Positions 37,601-52,600 of a stretch of DNA of 64,000 nt are shown here, in pieces. Below the pieces are notes generated by a model. It was not told where the DNA came from. It was given only the letters and a program-made list of their open reading frames with translations, and searched no databases. The DNA is taken from positions 496,001 to 560,000 of the forward strand of contig SNVD02012321.1 of the NCBI GenBank assembly GCA_013180625.2, read 5' to 3'. The first letter of the stretch is position 1; the number at the start of each line of letters is the position of its first letter. This DNA is from Boswellia sacra. Lineage: Eukaryota > Streptophyta > Magnoliopsida > Sapindales > Burseraceae. Both the position numbers and the translations under genes were made by a program.

Positions 37601-40600
37601 ATGGCTGCCTTCATCAAGCTCGACGATTCTCCAATGTTTCAAAAGCAGGTAACAACGCGCTGATATCCTTTCGTTTCCAATGTTTCAATCACTGGTTTCT
37701 GCTATGTTTATGTGCTTTTGATTCGGAGAATTTCGAATTCTGGGTTGAATTTTGGTTAGTGAAGTTTTTGAGCTGAGTAATGGAATGACAAAGTTGCCAT
37801 TTTTAAGAGATTACTCTTCATTCAAACTAGATTTTAGTTTATTATTTCAAATTCATAATTGGATGCTAGAAATTGTAATGATATGTTCTCTGGTGAGTAA
37901 AGTTTCTTAGCTGGTTAATTGAATGGCTAAGTAGCCATTTTCAGGAGATCAGTTGCTATTCAATTTGGGTTTAAGTGATGAATTATGGTTTCTAGTGTTT
38001 TTTTTTTTAATATGTTTTCTGTTAATGGGCAGATATATGCTCTGGAAGAGACAGCTGATGAGTTAAAAGATCGATGTCAAAGACTATACAAGGGGTGCAA
38101 AAAGTTTACGTATGCGCCTCTCACTATCTTCATTATCTTTTGCTAATTCTACCGTTAGATTTCATCTATCAACTCCACGAAGACGGTTCCAATTTCAGAA
38201 GTTCAGATACTTAGTATTTTTGCATTAGAATATTGTGCTTATCATTTTATGTTTTATATTGTTTAGTTTATTTTTTTCATGAATTTGGATTTCGAATTTA
38301 GTTCCTCAACCAGCTAGCTACCTGCAATTAGTAAAAAAGAAAAAAAAAAGGACTTAGGTAGATGATCCCATTGGAAAGGATAACTAAGGGTTGGCTGTTA
38401 ATGCGGTTAGGAAGAAGCGGCTAGGAATGGTTACTGACGTCTGTGGCAATTTGGAGCTCTACCTTTTGAGGCTAAGCTGGAAATAAGCCTAGTTACTATG
38501 TTGGGGTTGCTTGAAAATAATAGCATAATTAATTTTATAAAATGGAAAAGGAAAACAAAGAAATTGTCAAAGCCTAAAGAAAAAGGTTGCAAAAAGATCA
38601 AGCTTAGCCCCCAGCTCTTAATCCTTCTAAAGTTCCCTAGAAGTGTTTTCGGGGCTTGGCAACTTAGTGAAAAGAGAAAGTGCTCGTTTGAAAAACTGCT
38701 TTGGGGAGAATTTCTACTTGGCGGGAAGTAGTAAGAAGTATTCATGAGTTAGTAATAGGGTGGGAATCTAATGTGATTTTTAGGGATTATACAAGAAGTT
38801 ATGGAAGACAAGATCTAAAATTTATCATTCTTCTGTGTTCATCTGAAGAATGTCTTTGGAAATTTTAGCATATTACAATTTTGGGATAATTGTTGGCTTA
38901 AAAATGTGCCATTTTGCTCATTGTTTCCAAAAATTTATCTTTCTTCTAGAGCTCACAGTGCTTTTTTAACAGGTGGTCAGCTTTATTAAATGATTCTTAT
39001 GGGCGGAAATTATTATTATTATTATTTTTAAAGAAGTTTAAAGGATGAAGAAGTTTTTGTGTCATCTTCTCCTTTTTTAATCAAAGAATGTTATTTTGGA
39101 ATGTTTGAAGGAGAATGATAGGGTTTGGAAGCTTGAATTTAATTTATATATTTTTTTTTTCTTGCAAATCTATCTCGACTAGCTATAAACGTCTTATCTT
39201 TGTTTTTATAGGGAATCTCTTGGAGTAGCATGTAATGCGGACATGGCCTTTGTAGATTCGTTAGAAGCATTTGGTGCTGGACAAGATGATCCTGTCAGTG
39301 TATCCATAGGAGGTTCATTGAGACATCGATATATTCATATTCTACTTATTGATGATAATTGACAGCTGGTTCTTGATAATATTAGCATTATAAACATGAA
39401 AGATAATATTCACATTTTTTTATCCGGTTGTTGCTTATTGGATTGCTCTCTTTAAGAAATCCTGTATTCAATATTGAACCAAGCAAATGAGAAGGCATTA
39501 TAACCATTTGTTTGTCAAAAGCTCTTATTATTACTATTAATTTATTTTTTGAAGCATTGCAATTGAATAAAAATTGCTTTTCTATAACAAGAAGATTTTT
39601 TAGATCCATTGTGTTCATGTTTTGTGAATATTGCCACTTTCAACCATATTTCAAATTTCATGAAATTTAGATTCCGCAGAGAGAAAGTGCATAAGGATTT
39701 TAATTGAAGTGGTACAGGGGATGAAATTATGTGTCATTTGGTGTATAGCGTAGAGTTAAGGTCCCCTACTTAATGTGAGTGGTGAGGAAATTGGGTTTCA
39801 AATAGGGCATTGTTGGAAAATGGGTGGTGTGAATTTTGTAGACTTGTAATATCTACGGAAGAGGGTGATAGATGCGAAATGCAAAGAAAGAAGAAAGGCA
39901 TATATTAAATTGGTATGTCAAAGTTTAGGTTAATGCATTGAGCTATGGAGTTATAAGGATGTTTTGTGGGCAGATTTCATTGGCATTTATATTTGCCTTA
40001 ACTTGGAATCATTATTACATAAGCTTAGGATGGTTGTCATTAGAATTCTTTACTTTGTTGTCTCTACCTTCTTGCTTTGCTGAATGATTCTTTTTTCTGT
40101 CCGTTCATAAATATTTTGTGCTGCATATATTTTTAGAGAAACTTTCTTAGATCAACACTTACGTCTTCTTGATTATACATTATAAGTCTATCAAATAGGC
40201 CAAAACAAAGAAAGAACGATGGTCTCACTTGCATGTATCTATCAGCAGCTAACTAGTAGTCATGTTAAATTAGTTTTTTTGAAGATAATCCTGAGAGATA
40301 TAAGATTTTGCTATGTGCTTCTTTTGAGTTAACACTTCTCAGCATGGATTTTGTTATGTAGTAATTTGAATATTATGTGGTTCTATGTACCAGGTCCAGT
40401 TGTATCCAAGTTCATCAATGCATTTCGTGAACTTGTTACATATAAAGAGCTTCTTCGTTCCCAAGTGAGTGCTCAAATTGCCATCTATATGGATTTCTTT
40501 TCTTTTCTTCTTCTTTTGATAAGAAACATGATAGAATTTTTTTTTTTTTAATGAAAGAAAGTACAACTATTATCAAGTGGGCCAGAGTTCCACACAAGGC

Positions 40601-43600
40601 AGTGGAAACAGAAAATTCAAACAAACAGATTCAAAGAAGGAAAATTAGAGTACAATAGCTTCCCATATATTTGAATAAAGAAAAAAGGAAATCCCTTGAA
40701 ACTCTTTTGTAATTGAAGTCCACGACAAAAACAAGCACATGAATCTTCTCCGCAACACATTAACATCTTCTTCTATAGAATTTTCTACAGTTCTCTTTCA
40801 CATCTGATGGGCCAAAAATGTTTAAGCTCTTCTATATTGGTTTCTTATTGATATCAACCAGTGCACATCCAAAATGTCTTCGTTAAGTTGTTGCAGGACA
40901 TTTTTAATGTTGAATTGCTTGTATTCACTAGTAATGTTTCATTACAAGTGATGTTTTTTCCTTCTTTTTTTTTTCTGTTTTTCTCTTCTTTCTTTCTTTA
41001 CTTGCTCTTGACTGTGAATTATGACATACATTAATTAAAAGGTTGCATTCTATGGACTTACACCAATCAATTCAAAAATGCCCCTGATGTTTTGTTCTTT
41101 TCTTGGACATCTGGCCTGCTTTACAAATGTAACACTTTAATAATTCTATATTAATACACCTCAGTTTGTTGTCAAAAAAAAAAAAAAAAAAAAAGAAAAA
41201 GAAAAGGAAAGGAAAGTGCACTGAGGTATACTAGATGCAAATGAATAGCTAAAGTGCGGTGCTGATTCTCGTATTCTAATTCTTTCATGGGGAAAGGACT
41301 CTTGCATCTCTTGCTATCACATGTTTTATTTAAGATTTTTTGTTTTGTTACTGAGTTGTGACAGACTAACCGTTGCAGGTTGAGCATGTGTTAGTTGACC
41401 GCGTGATGAACTTCTTAACTGTTGATCTACAAGATGCAAAGGTACTTCTTTGAAATACAATAGCTATTACTGCAAGTCATCTGCTTGGGGCTTCATGTAT
41501 TTTTGACTCCTTGGGGTTGACATGTAATGTAGATGGTTAGGCCTAGTTGGTTTATACTTTATACAAAATATTGTGCTATGCATTATTGAATTAAAATAAA
41601 AAGAATGCTTTTGGATTTCAAGGCAGGCGGAATATGGTTTATCCCAAAGAAATTAAAGAAATAAAGATAAAACAGCTGCCCAATCTCTATGAATTAAGAA
41701 AAAAGAATTTGTTATTAAATTGCTTCACCCACAAAATGCTAACTGCTATTTCTGTAACTTCTTTCCCAATCATCATGTGCTGACATTCTTTTGCAGGAAT
41801 CCCGCCGACGCTTTGACAAATCTATACATGCTTATGATCAGGTATTTGAAAATGATAATAATTTAATTTGTTGTGTATAATCTAATTCTGTTTTACTGTA
41901 ATAGAGAGTTTTCATTGAAGGTTTCAATTGGTAGACATCTATGTTCATTCAGATGAATACAAACTACAAATGATCTGGAATAGAAATTTCATAACATAGA
42001 ACTGATGACAATAATGATCAATTTGTTAAGAATTTGAGATCTCATATTACAAAATTCATATGGAAACTAAGTGCATTACCTAGATTGCTATTGATATATT
42101 ATTTTATTTTTCATTTGATAGTATGATTAAATCACAAATTCTAATGTGACAAACATAAATATAGCATGAATCAAAAGTTTTTATAGCAAGTTTTATAATA
42201 ATGAGAAGATAGTATCTAGGTGAAATATTTAGGGAAGGAATCTTTTACACAATTTTTTTTTTTTTTTTTGCGCAAAACTAGACATAAATTTCAAGCTATT
42301 GATTTACAAAATCTAATGGTTGAGATGATTGATAAGTTGGCAGCATTAAATGCTACATTTTGATTTTTTAATCTCAACCATTGAATTTGGTGAGATCAAT
42401 GGCTAGAAAATTGTGTCAAAACTTTGTGTTCCAATATACCTGCCTATATATGTATTGATAAGTATCTTAAAATTGTATTAGAAAAAAAGCTATACAATTG
42501 AGGACAAAACGTGAAATATATATGACAGCTTTATATCTCATTTTATGGCAATTTGATGATATCTTGTTACTATATTGTGTATCACACTTTTTAGTGTGAG
42601 TTTGCAAACTCTTGACATGAGTTACTAGACATTAATGCAGATATTGCTTGCAGAAAAAAATTTGGGAATGATTTAGTTAGAATGCTAGCATGTTGTATCC
42701 ATTCAAGTTAACATTAAACAATACCTCAGTTTATTATAGCATATCCTCTCTCTCTCTCTCTCTCTCTTTTTTCAATAAATATTATTCATTTTTAGGCACG
42801 TGAAAAATTTGTGGCATTGAAGAAGAATACACGAGATGACATTGTTGCAGAACTAGAAGAGGTATGCTCTATGTTTACTGTGCATTTTTTGAACTTATGT
42901 AATGTTTTATCCATCTAGGGAGATGTGTCTCATTCTCTGTGTTTATTATTAGTCTATTAGTCAGCATGAGCTCTTGAAATTTAGAGTCTGTTTGGAATTG
43001 CTAATTTAAAATCCAAAAGATTATTCTCGGAGAATCTGTAGCTATTAGGTGTTTGATAAACATTTTCAAAACGGAGTTTAGAAGTTCTTCAATGATAAGT
43101 TTTTATATTGGTTTTCAAAACCAGGCGAGGATTGTTATTCAACATAAGATTTTTCTAAAATCACTTTTTTAGTGAATCAAATACCAAAATTGTCTCTTTA
43201 AATTAAAAAAGTCAAAAAATATCATAATTGATGTTTGAAATTAAAAGTTCATTTATTAATTAAATTATTTATATAATTAATTAATTATAATATTTTAACA
43301 ATTATTTTCTTAAGAAAGAAATTCAGTAGTCAGTTGGCAATTGCCACTGGCATAGTTGTGTGTCCAGCATCGCAGTTATCATATAAATGATCAGAAGTGG
43401 CTAATCTATCAACCTACATAGGAATCATCACCATAGGTGAAGGCATTTGGCTGCACTACTGGGAAAAAAATTTTGTTTGTGGAATTCCTTTTTGTTTTCT
43501 GCAGTAAAATATTCTCCTTCTACAGTGATTATATTTGTATAGGTAGATTGGGTGACACCAATTCACCAGTGCTGCTGAATGTGTCACATCGCTGGCCTTT

Positions 43601-46600
43601 GGCAATCGCTATGGTCTGAAGACAGTAATTTTCTTTTTAAATTCATATTTTAAAAAAGTTTCTTTATTTAAAGTATAATTATTAATTTGTAATTAATACT
43701 TTTATTTTGATTGTTTTTAATATTCCAAACCATATATACAAATTAATAATTCTTATTCTAATTGTTTCTAATGTTACAAACTGTAAAAATCTATATTTGG
43801 ATGTTAATTTGAATATCTTATTATAAGTATAAAAATATGTTACAAAATTAATGTCCATTTAAATCTTTATATTGTTAACACTTTGAATTTTAGATTCCTT
43901 TAATAAATGTATTCAACTTTTAAATAACACATCAAGTTTACCAAATATTTTACAACTTCTAACAACAAGGCTATGTTTTATTTTTTTCACTGTACAACAA
44001 TGCTAAATAGACCATTACTTTTGTTTATCTTGTGCTAAATGTCATAGTTGGCATTTTGGGCATCCATCTTCTTCTTGTATGAAATGAAAGATGCATATTT
44101 CTTTTTCCATAATGATTCAGTTGCTATAATAATGGAGATGTGGTTCCTATCCTTCTATGATTTTTAGGATCTACAGAACTCCAGGTCAGCATTTGAGAGA
44201 AGCCGCTTCAATTTAGTATGTCTACTACCTTTTGACATTGTTTTCCTTTCATTGTAGCTTGTGCTTCTAATGACTTTTTCTCTGTGGCTTTAAGGAATGC
44301 AGGTAAGTGCGCTTATGAATATAGAAGCAAAAAAGAAGTATGAGTTCTTGGAATCTATAAGTGCAATAATGGATGCGCATCTGAGATATTTTAAGCTGGT
44401 GAGCTTTTTATTTCTACCATCTATTGGTTTTACATTCTAAAGCTTTTTGTGTATTTATTTTGTGTTCTGAGCAGACCTTTTTTCTTTATGATATAGGGAT
44501 ATGATTTGTTGAGCAAAATAGAACCGTATATTCACCAGGTAAAGTCATGGGTTAATTTATCTATAATTTTAATATTTTGTAGGCATATATACTCTATAGA
44601 GTATTTAGGTAGACAACGACAACATGGAATGGCATTTATTATTTTTATGTTTGATTATAAATTGATATTTAAAGACATCATACATAACTGCTTAGTTAAT
44701 TTTTTTTCTTCAAATGCCTTTGATTTTTACATAGAATCTTTCTTTTCTTTTCAGAATTGGATATGTTTGATGTGGCTCACTCATGTCGGCATATTTACGG
44801 ATATCTAATGGGCATTATTTTTATTCTTTATTTTTTCTTGTAGAACTTTTTAGCTAGTATTATGACCACTACTTTGATAGACAACACGGGAGTTGACTTA
44901 ATGAAGAAGAATCACATGAATGGACCAGCTTTCCGCAGAAACAAAAGTCTGTAAAGGGTAGAAAAGCATACATCAATGTATATTATCTAAATCTTTGTTG
45001 AAATAACCCCTTAGACAATTAGTCTTTACTACAAAAGAACATTGAGAAAACTAAAAAACTGTCTCAAATTGAAAGAAGCGAAAGATGTTTTGAAATTCTT
45101 TAGAAATTGAGGCCCATAAAGATGCTAGAAATTTAGTCCTGTCGCTCTAGCTGCTGATTCTTTTTTTTTTTTTTTTGGCCGATTTTTCTCCCTATAAAAG
45201 ATGTGGAATTTCAGGATTAAGCAACTAATATTAGCTTTCTTCTATAGATTACCTTACAAAACCATAGCTACAGGGCAGTGCACAGATTACCCAACAAAAA
45301 CAGTTGCCACATAAGAGTGCAAAAACAGGTGATCTTCTGTGTCAGATTGTCCTTGACATGAAACACCCCAGGAAGGATTATCATTCATATTTCAAAACTT
45401 TCTTTGAAAAACATGTGTTTGTATTTTCTCCACCATGAGCTAGACTCCAGGCAAAGAAGTGAAGCGGAGTGTTTTGGCCTTCCAAACTGAATTGAATTGC
45501 TTAAAAGTCTCACTTTCCTCATATGAAAAGATCCTAGTGTATGATTTAGTTGGTAATTCCAGAACGTCTGGCTTCCAAATTCATTTATCAACTTTTGTTT
45601 TATCAATGCTAGCTATCCAAGAATGACCATTGCATCTGAAAATTCCTCAATTCTCTGTCAGTAAGATTCCTTTTTGGATTTGAAACTCCAATCCCATTTG
45701 ATTCTTGATGATGAGGGGGCCATCGTAGCACTGATTGACTCTTTTTTGCCACTGGATAATCTGTGCAAGTGGTGAAAAGGCTCACCCAGAAGAATGTCTT
45801 GAACCCATTTGTCCCAAAAACATATAGTCATGCCATTGCCCACTCCAAGCTCAAGATGATTTATGAAAGTAGTATACTCCTTGGATATAGGTTTTGGAGG
45901 GCATAAGATGATATATGAAAGTGGTATACTCCTTCAGTATAGCTTTTGGAAGGCTTCTAACAGATCCCAAGGAGACCATATTTGAGTCGCAACCTTTTGC
46001 TTGAATTCCATTTTTTTCTTTTAATGACTTGCCATAGGCACCCTTTTCTAAATGAAATCTCCAAAGCCATTTAGGTAGAAGGGCTCTATTTTTCTTTTCT
46101 GCTTTCCCAATTCTAAACCCTCCAATATCCTTTGAGTGCAAAAACTATCCTTCTTAAGGAGAAGAAAAAACAGCAGTAGGTTTTTTACCATATTGTAGAT
46201 TATTTCATTGGAAGGAAACAAAAGACTTTTTAGGATACATGAGAGTAAGACATTTAATGTTTGTGGGATTAAACTAATTATTTAGCATCCCTTTTTGACA
46301 TCGGCTTCAAGAGAGTAAAATTTAAATTTGACTCACTAAACAAATTGGGACGGTAGTTGTTAGATGACTTAATGACTTTTAGATTTTCTTTATTTCTTAA
46401 TATTCTTATAAGTGTTTGTATTATTATATTTGGTGGGTTGGAAATAAGGAAGACTTATAGTTAGTATTGATGTGATTTGCAAAAGAGAGAGCAAGCTTCT
46501 TCTCTATTGTCTAGATTCTCTAGATAAGTCTTACACTTCAGAAAGATATCTATACACATGCGTATAGATCATGTCCCTTAAAGGATTTTTCTTTGTGTAC

Positions 46601-49600
46601 ACCTAGTTCACTTTTTGTAACTGCTCTTCTTCAATAATATATTTCTTTTGTTTCTTGTTTTGGGGTGGGTCAGTTGCGGAAGGAGAGAGCAAGTTTTCCA
46701 AAGCAATCTTTTGATAAATGTCGTCATTTTGTTCTGTAATGTTAAACCTAGTTTTATATCTATATAAATGTTTTGATACCGTAAAAAGTTTGGTTTTGTA
46801 TGTAAAGGAAGATTATTTATTTATTTATTTCTATTGGTGTCATTAAGCTTGCCGAACTCAAACTAGTTTTTCTTCAAAAAAATATTGTTTCGGCTGATTC
46901 TGGCTGATCCCTGTTTCAGGTGTTAACATATGCACAACAATCTAAAGAATCAGCTAATGTTGAACAAGATAACCTTGCAAAACGGATCCAGGAATACAGG
47001 ACTCAAGCTGAGTTGGACAGCTTGCGAGCTTCTGTTGACATGGAGCCTTCGGCAAGTGCTGATGGAATTCATGCTGTTGGTATGAACTCTTACAAAAACA
47101 TAGAAGCAATTATGCAGTCCACTGCCAAAGGGGAAGTAAGTAATTTGATTTCCATAGTTTTTGTGTTGGTATGTGGGCAATGTTTCAAAGTCGTTTGCAT
47201 TTTCTCTCTTTCCTTGTCAATTGTATTATTTTCCTGAGAATTTCATTGTTGGGATGATGCCTTTTCATGTTATTTTTGTCTTACTGCATTGTTGAGTACT
47301 ACAAGAGAAGCAAATTTTTATTCCCCCTTTGTCTCGCAGGTCCAGATAATCAAACAGGGGTATCTCTTAAAGCGCTCCTCAAGTTTGAGGGGAGACTGGA
47401 AAAGAAGGTTCTTTGTGCTCAATAGTCAAGGGGCTTTCTATTATCACAGGAATAAGGGTAGTAAAGCCACGGTATGGTATGCTGTTCTAATAATCATAAG
47501 TTTAGCGAAATCGCTCCGGCATTTATCTTTACCTGACAAGAATTTTGGTTAACCTATTCTCTGAACCAGACTTCATTGGTGTACCATGAACTGGTGATTT
47601 TGGGGGTTTCATTTATAAAAGGTTGAAGATTACACATGGGATAAAAGTTAACATATATATCATTTATTTGACTTATTTGGAGTAATTACTTGTGTAAGTT
47701 TCTGGTAGCGCTAGTGTTTTTAAGGGGATTTGATTTTAGGAGAACTTTTTGAAACATATAGTCAATTAATCAAGCAAATGTCTGAAATTTGTCAATTAAT
47801 ATAGCCTAGCCTTAGTGTTTCAATGGATTCACTATGTTTCCTTTTGTTCATGTTGATCTTCTATAGTTTGAAGAAAACAGAAATCAAAGGTACTAGTAGC
47901 CAACTTCTACTACTATTCCAGGTTTTAACAAAAGTAATACCATAAGACAAGTAATAAGAAACCTGTACTAGATGTATAATTTTGGAACATTATGATGTAG
48001 TGATGCTTCTAGTGCTTATGTTAGATATCTATTTTTGGAACATTATGATGCTTTCCAATGTTTATGTTAGATGTCTATTTTTGGAACATTGTTGCTTTCC
48101 AACGTTTATGTCTTAGTGTCTTTCTTTCTTTCCCATTTTGCCTGAACATCTATATGTTCAAAGAATCATCTTTTAAAGTCCTGATTTCACATTTATTTTC
48201 TCGCTAGGGTTCTCAGCTTCATTCGACTGGTTCAGTGGATTATAATGGCAGTGTATTTAGTAGATTCCGATCACGACACAATAGGGCATCATCAATTGGT
48301 GAAGAAACTCTGACTTGCCGTACTCTTGATCTTTGCACGTCAACAATAAAAATGGATGCAGAGGATACAGATCTACGACTTTGTTTCAGAATAATTTCTC
48401 CTCTGAAAACCTATACATTGCAGGTATGTATTTGAGTGGATTTTTGATAGGAATCATAAAAGATATATATCAATGGAGAAAGGAGTTTACAAAAGTGCTG
48501 GACCAGATGTCCACTGGATGGATAGTAAATTCCCTGAGGAGGGAGATCATAAACTTTACAGAAAACCTTGCAAAAAGTCAGCATAGTTTGTGCACATGGA
48601 CATAGTGTGTAAACTCTACTATAAAATTAGCCCAAAACAAAAAATAACAGAATCAGATTAAAAACCCATTTTCAATTATGGTGGATGAAGAAGCCAGAAG
48701 TATCTTGAGTAGCTTTAGTAACTGAAGCCAGATAGATACCAATTATTGAATTTTCTCTCAAAAGATTGATTTCACTTGTTTATCTTCTAAAAATGTACTG
48801 TTTTTTTAATCAAATCACCTAGGCTAATCAACAATTATGCTGGTAAATTGTTGATTATTTGCTTTTTGTTTGGCCCAATTCAATATTATGGTAAAACAAT
48901 CTCAAAAACCTGCAGTTAGCCATAATAATTCTTAATTTAGGTCTAATAGCAAGGTGACTGCTGCACTAAGCATGTAAGCCAAGGATGGTAAGCATTGAAC
49001 CATATGTTTGCTGTTCCTACCGAGGTGTTATATATCATATCACTGTATCATTTTTGGAGGTAAATGATAGGAAACTTGAAGAAGCATGAAAATATGCTAT
49101 TTCTTTTCTGTTGGTTGACGTAAAGATAAACTCTTTTAACATATTGAAGAGTTCTATGTACCATCGGAAAGCATGTTTGGATGATGTATGAATGGATTAA
49201 TCTTCAAGGCCACTGATAGAGTAGATAAATGAATGATGAGAAGATTAGTTTTGCATTAGCTTTGGACTAACTGTATGTGAAGTATAAAACTTTTATTGAC
49301 TAGCTGAGCTTTGTAATTGTCAGAAATCTTGAAATTTTAGGTTGTATTGTTCATTACCGATACTGATAAAACAGTTTAATGGCTCTAGGAAGTTGTTCAC
49401 CTTTGAATATGCTAGCAAGTTATTATTCTTCATACCAGTACAATAGATTGATCTAGGCGAGATAGAATTGTCAATCTCTGAAGAATAAAGTAGATTGCTT
49501 TATCATTTCATATTTAAAATCTTTGCTTGCCTTAAGTAAATTGCAAATATTTGAGGTATCCTTTAATGATTATGAGAAGTTCTGTCCCATGCTTGTTTGT

Positions 49601-52600
49601 CAGGCTGAAAAGGAAGCAGACAGGATGGACTGGGTAAACAAAATCACTGGAGTCATTGCATCCCTTTTGAATTCTGTTCTGCAACAGGTTGAATCAATTT
49701 TTATGTATCACATAAGACTAAATTTTTAATGCAGTATTTTAAGTTTTCCTGAAAAGAACTATCTGTATCCTTTGCAGCCAGTTCCCAGAACAAGACAGCT
49801 GGGAAACAATGATTCTGCCTCTGGTGCTGCTATTGATGCTTCATCAATAAATAGGAATCGCAGTTCAGAGAAAGACTCGAACAACAACCACCCTGAGAAT
49901 GTTTCTGTAATCCTTAGACAAATTCCTGGAAATGATCTTTGTGCAGAGTGCAGTTCTCCTGAGCCTGATTGGGCATCTCTTAATCTTGGGATATTGTTGT
50001 GCATTGAATGTTCTGGTGTCCACCGGAATCTTGGCGTTCATATTTCAAAGGTGTGCAAATTTTAAAATTTGAAAACTCAAAAGCATCAATATGAAAAGAA
50101 TCTCTGAGATCATACTTGGATAAATAATATTCACTGCTACACAAATTGCACGATAACTTAAAGCTGGAGCAGCTATGGTGAATTATTAACTGAATCAAGA
50201 AGCACTGGTTGACTGAAGAAACTTATCTATTGTTCTTTTCTCATTTCCATTATTGAGTGGGCCATTTTTAGTCAACGCCTCTAGATTTTGCACAGCTATC
50301 ATTTGCCTTCAGAGCCACTTAACTATTAGTTAACATCAAAAGTTATCAGGGTAATTTTATGGTATATTTATAACTGAACTTTCTGTTTCTTGTTTGGTCT
50401 ACATTTTCTCTCACTTATTAATGGTAGACTTCATCTGCTCCAATTTAAATTATTGCATCTCTCTCATATTTCTTTTTAATATTTATCAAAGAAAGCGTGA
50501 AAATATATCCAACCAAATCACTGCAAAATCAGTATAGAGTACATAACCATCTGCTTATAGGATTAAAATATCTAGTTGTCATGATGTTGATAGGTTCTGT
50601 CTTCACCTTCACACACCTCACGGTAGATTGAGCTAGGATTTTCTAGAGTTAAATGGAATTGAAGATTATAGAGAGATAAATGGAAGAGAAACTTGTAGAA
50701 TTATGACTGTTTGGCAGGATTTTCGAGAGTCCTGCCAGCTCTCCCCTAAACAAAACTCTTAACAATCAGATTAGACAATCCTCTTCTTGCCCTCCCCTAC
50801 TTTTTTTTATATTCCGTTAACTAACTTCTCATATCCCAAGGCAACAACCTAACTAACTCCCTCAGCACTCAAAACAACACAGCCATAACAGAAATTAACA
50901 GAATTATAAAAACAGACTCTCTCTCAAAAACTCTGTTGAATTCCCATCTCTGCCCCTCACTAATTCTTTTGGTGGCGTCTAGCATAGGTGAATTTGATTG
51001 GGGGTTTATCATTACCCCCTGCCCAAGAAGACACCTTGTCCTTAAGGTGGAAAGCAGAAAACTACTCCTGAATCAGCTCCACTTTTTCCCAAGTTGATTC
51101 AAAATCCGGTAACCCTTTCCACTGAATTAATACCTCTGTACAGGCCCCCTCTCCTCCCTGATTATTGCGCACCTGTAAAACACTCTCTGGTTCCATGACA
51201 AATTCCATTGTAGGTGTAAGTTGAGGAGGAAGACTAGGTGAAACAGGGGCAGTACCCACTTTTGCTTCCACTGGAAACGGTCCAAAATACCTTGGACGGA
51301 GTTTCACATTCCTGCGTTTAGCTAAGGATTGCTGTTTGTAGGGCTGCAGCTTCAAGAATACTAAATCCCCCACCTGGAAACAAACTTCTCTGCGTTTGCC
51401 ATCTGCCACAGCCTTCATTCTTGCCTGAGCTGTCTGTAAATTCTGTTTTAATTCATCTAATATTGCGTCCCTCTCCTCTAGTAGTTGCTCAACTGTAGAT
51501 ACAGCTGTGGGGTGATGACCATATCGAACCACGGGGGGAGGATCACGACCATAGAGTATCTTAAATGGAGAGGTTTTAGTGGAAGTGTGGAAGGACGTAT
51601 TATACCAGAATTCTGCCCATGGCAGCCACTTCAACCACTGATTTGGCTTACCAGCCACAAAACATCGTAGGTAAGTCTCCAAGCAACGGTTGACTACCTC
51701 CGATTGGCCATCGGTTTGAGGGTGGTAGGCTGTGCTACGCTTGAGGGCAGTACCTTGTACTTGAAAGAGTTCTGACCAGAATATGCTGAGAAAAATCCGA
51801 TCACGATCAGTAATTATGGACCTAGGAAATCCATGAAGCCGGACCACTTCCTTAATAAAAAGATCAGCCACTGATTTGGCGTTAAAAGGGTGCTTAAGGG
51901 CAAGGAAATGCCCGTATTTACTCAACCTGTTGACTACTACTAGGATAGTGTCCTGCCCCTCCGATTTGGGTAGCCCTTCGATGAAATCCATGGTTAAATC
52001 CTCCCATACATGGCTGGGAATAGGTAGGGGTTGTAGTAGTCCTGCTGGAGATAAGGCCATGTATTTGTTTTTTTGACAGATTTCGCATGATTCCACATAC
52101 TGCTTAATATCTGCCTTCATGCCAATCCAGTAAAATTCATTCCGCAATCTCTGAGTTGTTTTGAGCAGCCCCGAATGCCCTCCCAAGGGGCTGTTATGGA
52201 ACTCTTGGAGGAGCTTGGAAATTAGAGGTGATTTTCTGCTGAGTACCATCTTCCCTTTATAGAACAACTGCCCATTAATTAGTGTGTATCCTGCATGAAT
52301 GGAATCCCCAGCCAATAACGATTCCTTAATGCTTCTCAACTGGTCATCTTCATTAACTTCTTGCTGCATTTCTTCGAAATTTACAGTGGGAGAGAGTGAA
52401 ATTGCAAAAAATTCAGGGTGCCTCGACAGAGCATCCGCCGCCTTATTTTGCAAACCGGGATTATATCGAATTTCAAAGTCATATCCTAGCAATTTAGACA
52501 ACCATTTCTGGTGATCAGCACTGATTAGCCTTTGTTCCAGCAAGTATTTCAAGCTGGACTGGTCAGTTCTGACTACAAATTTCCTCCCTAAAAGGTAAGG

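Noticed and set aside
40540..40900. T-run followed by a possible retro-inserted fragment in AGD intron 4
   Set aside because: No readable protein, target duplication or repeat partner in the window, so it is not called.
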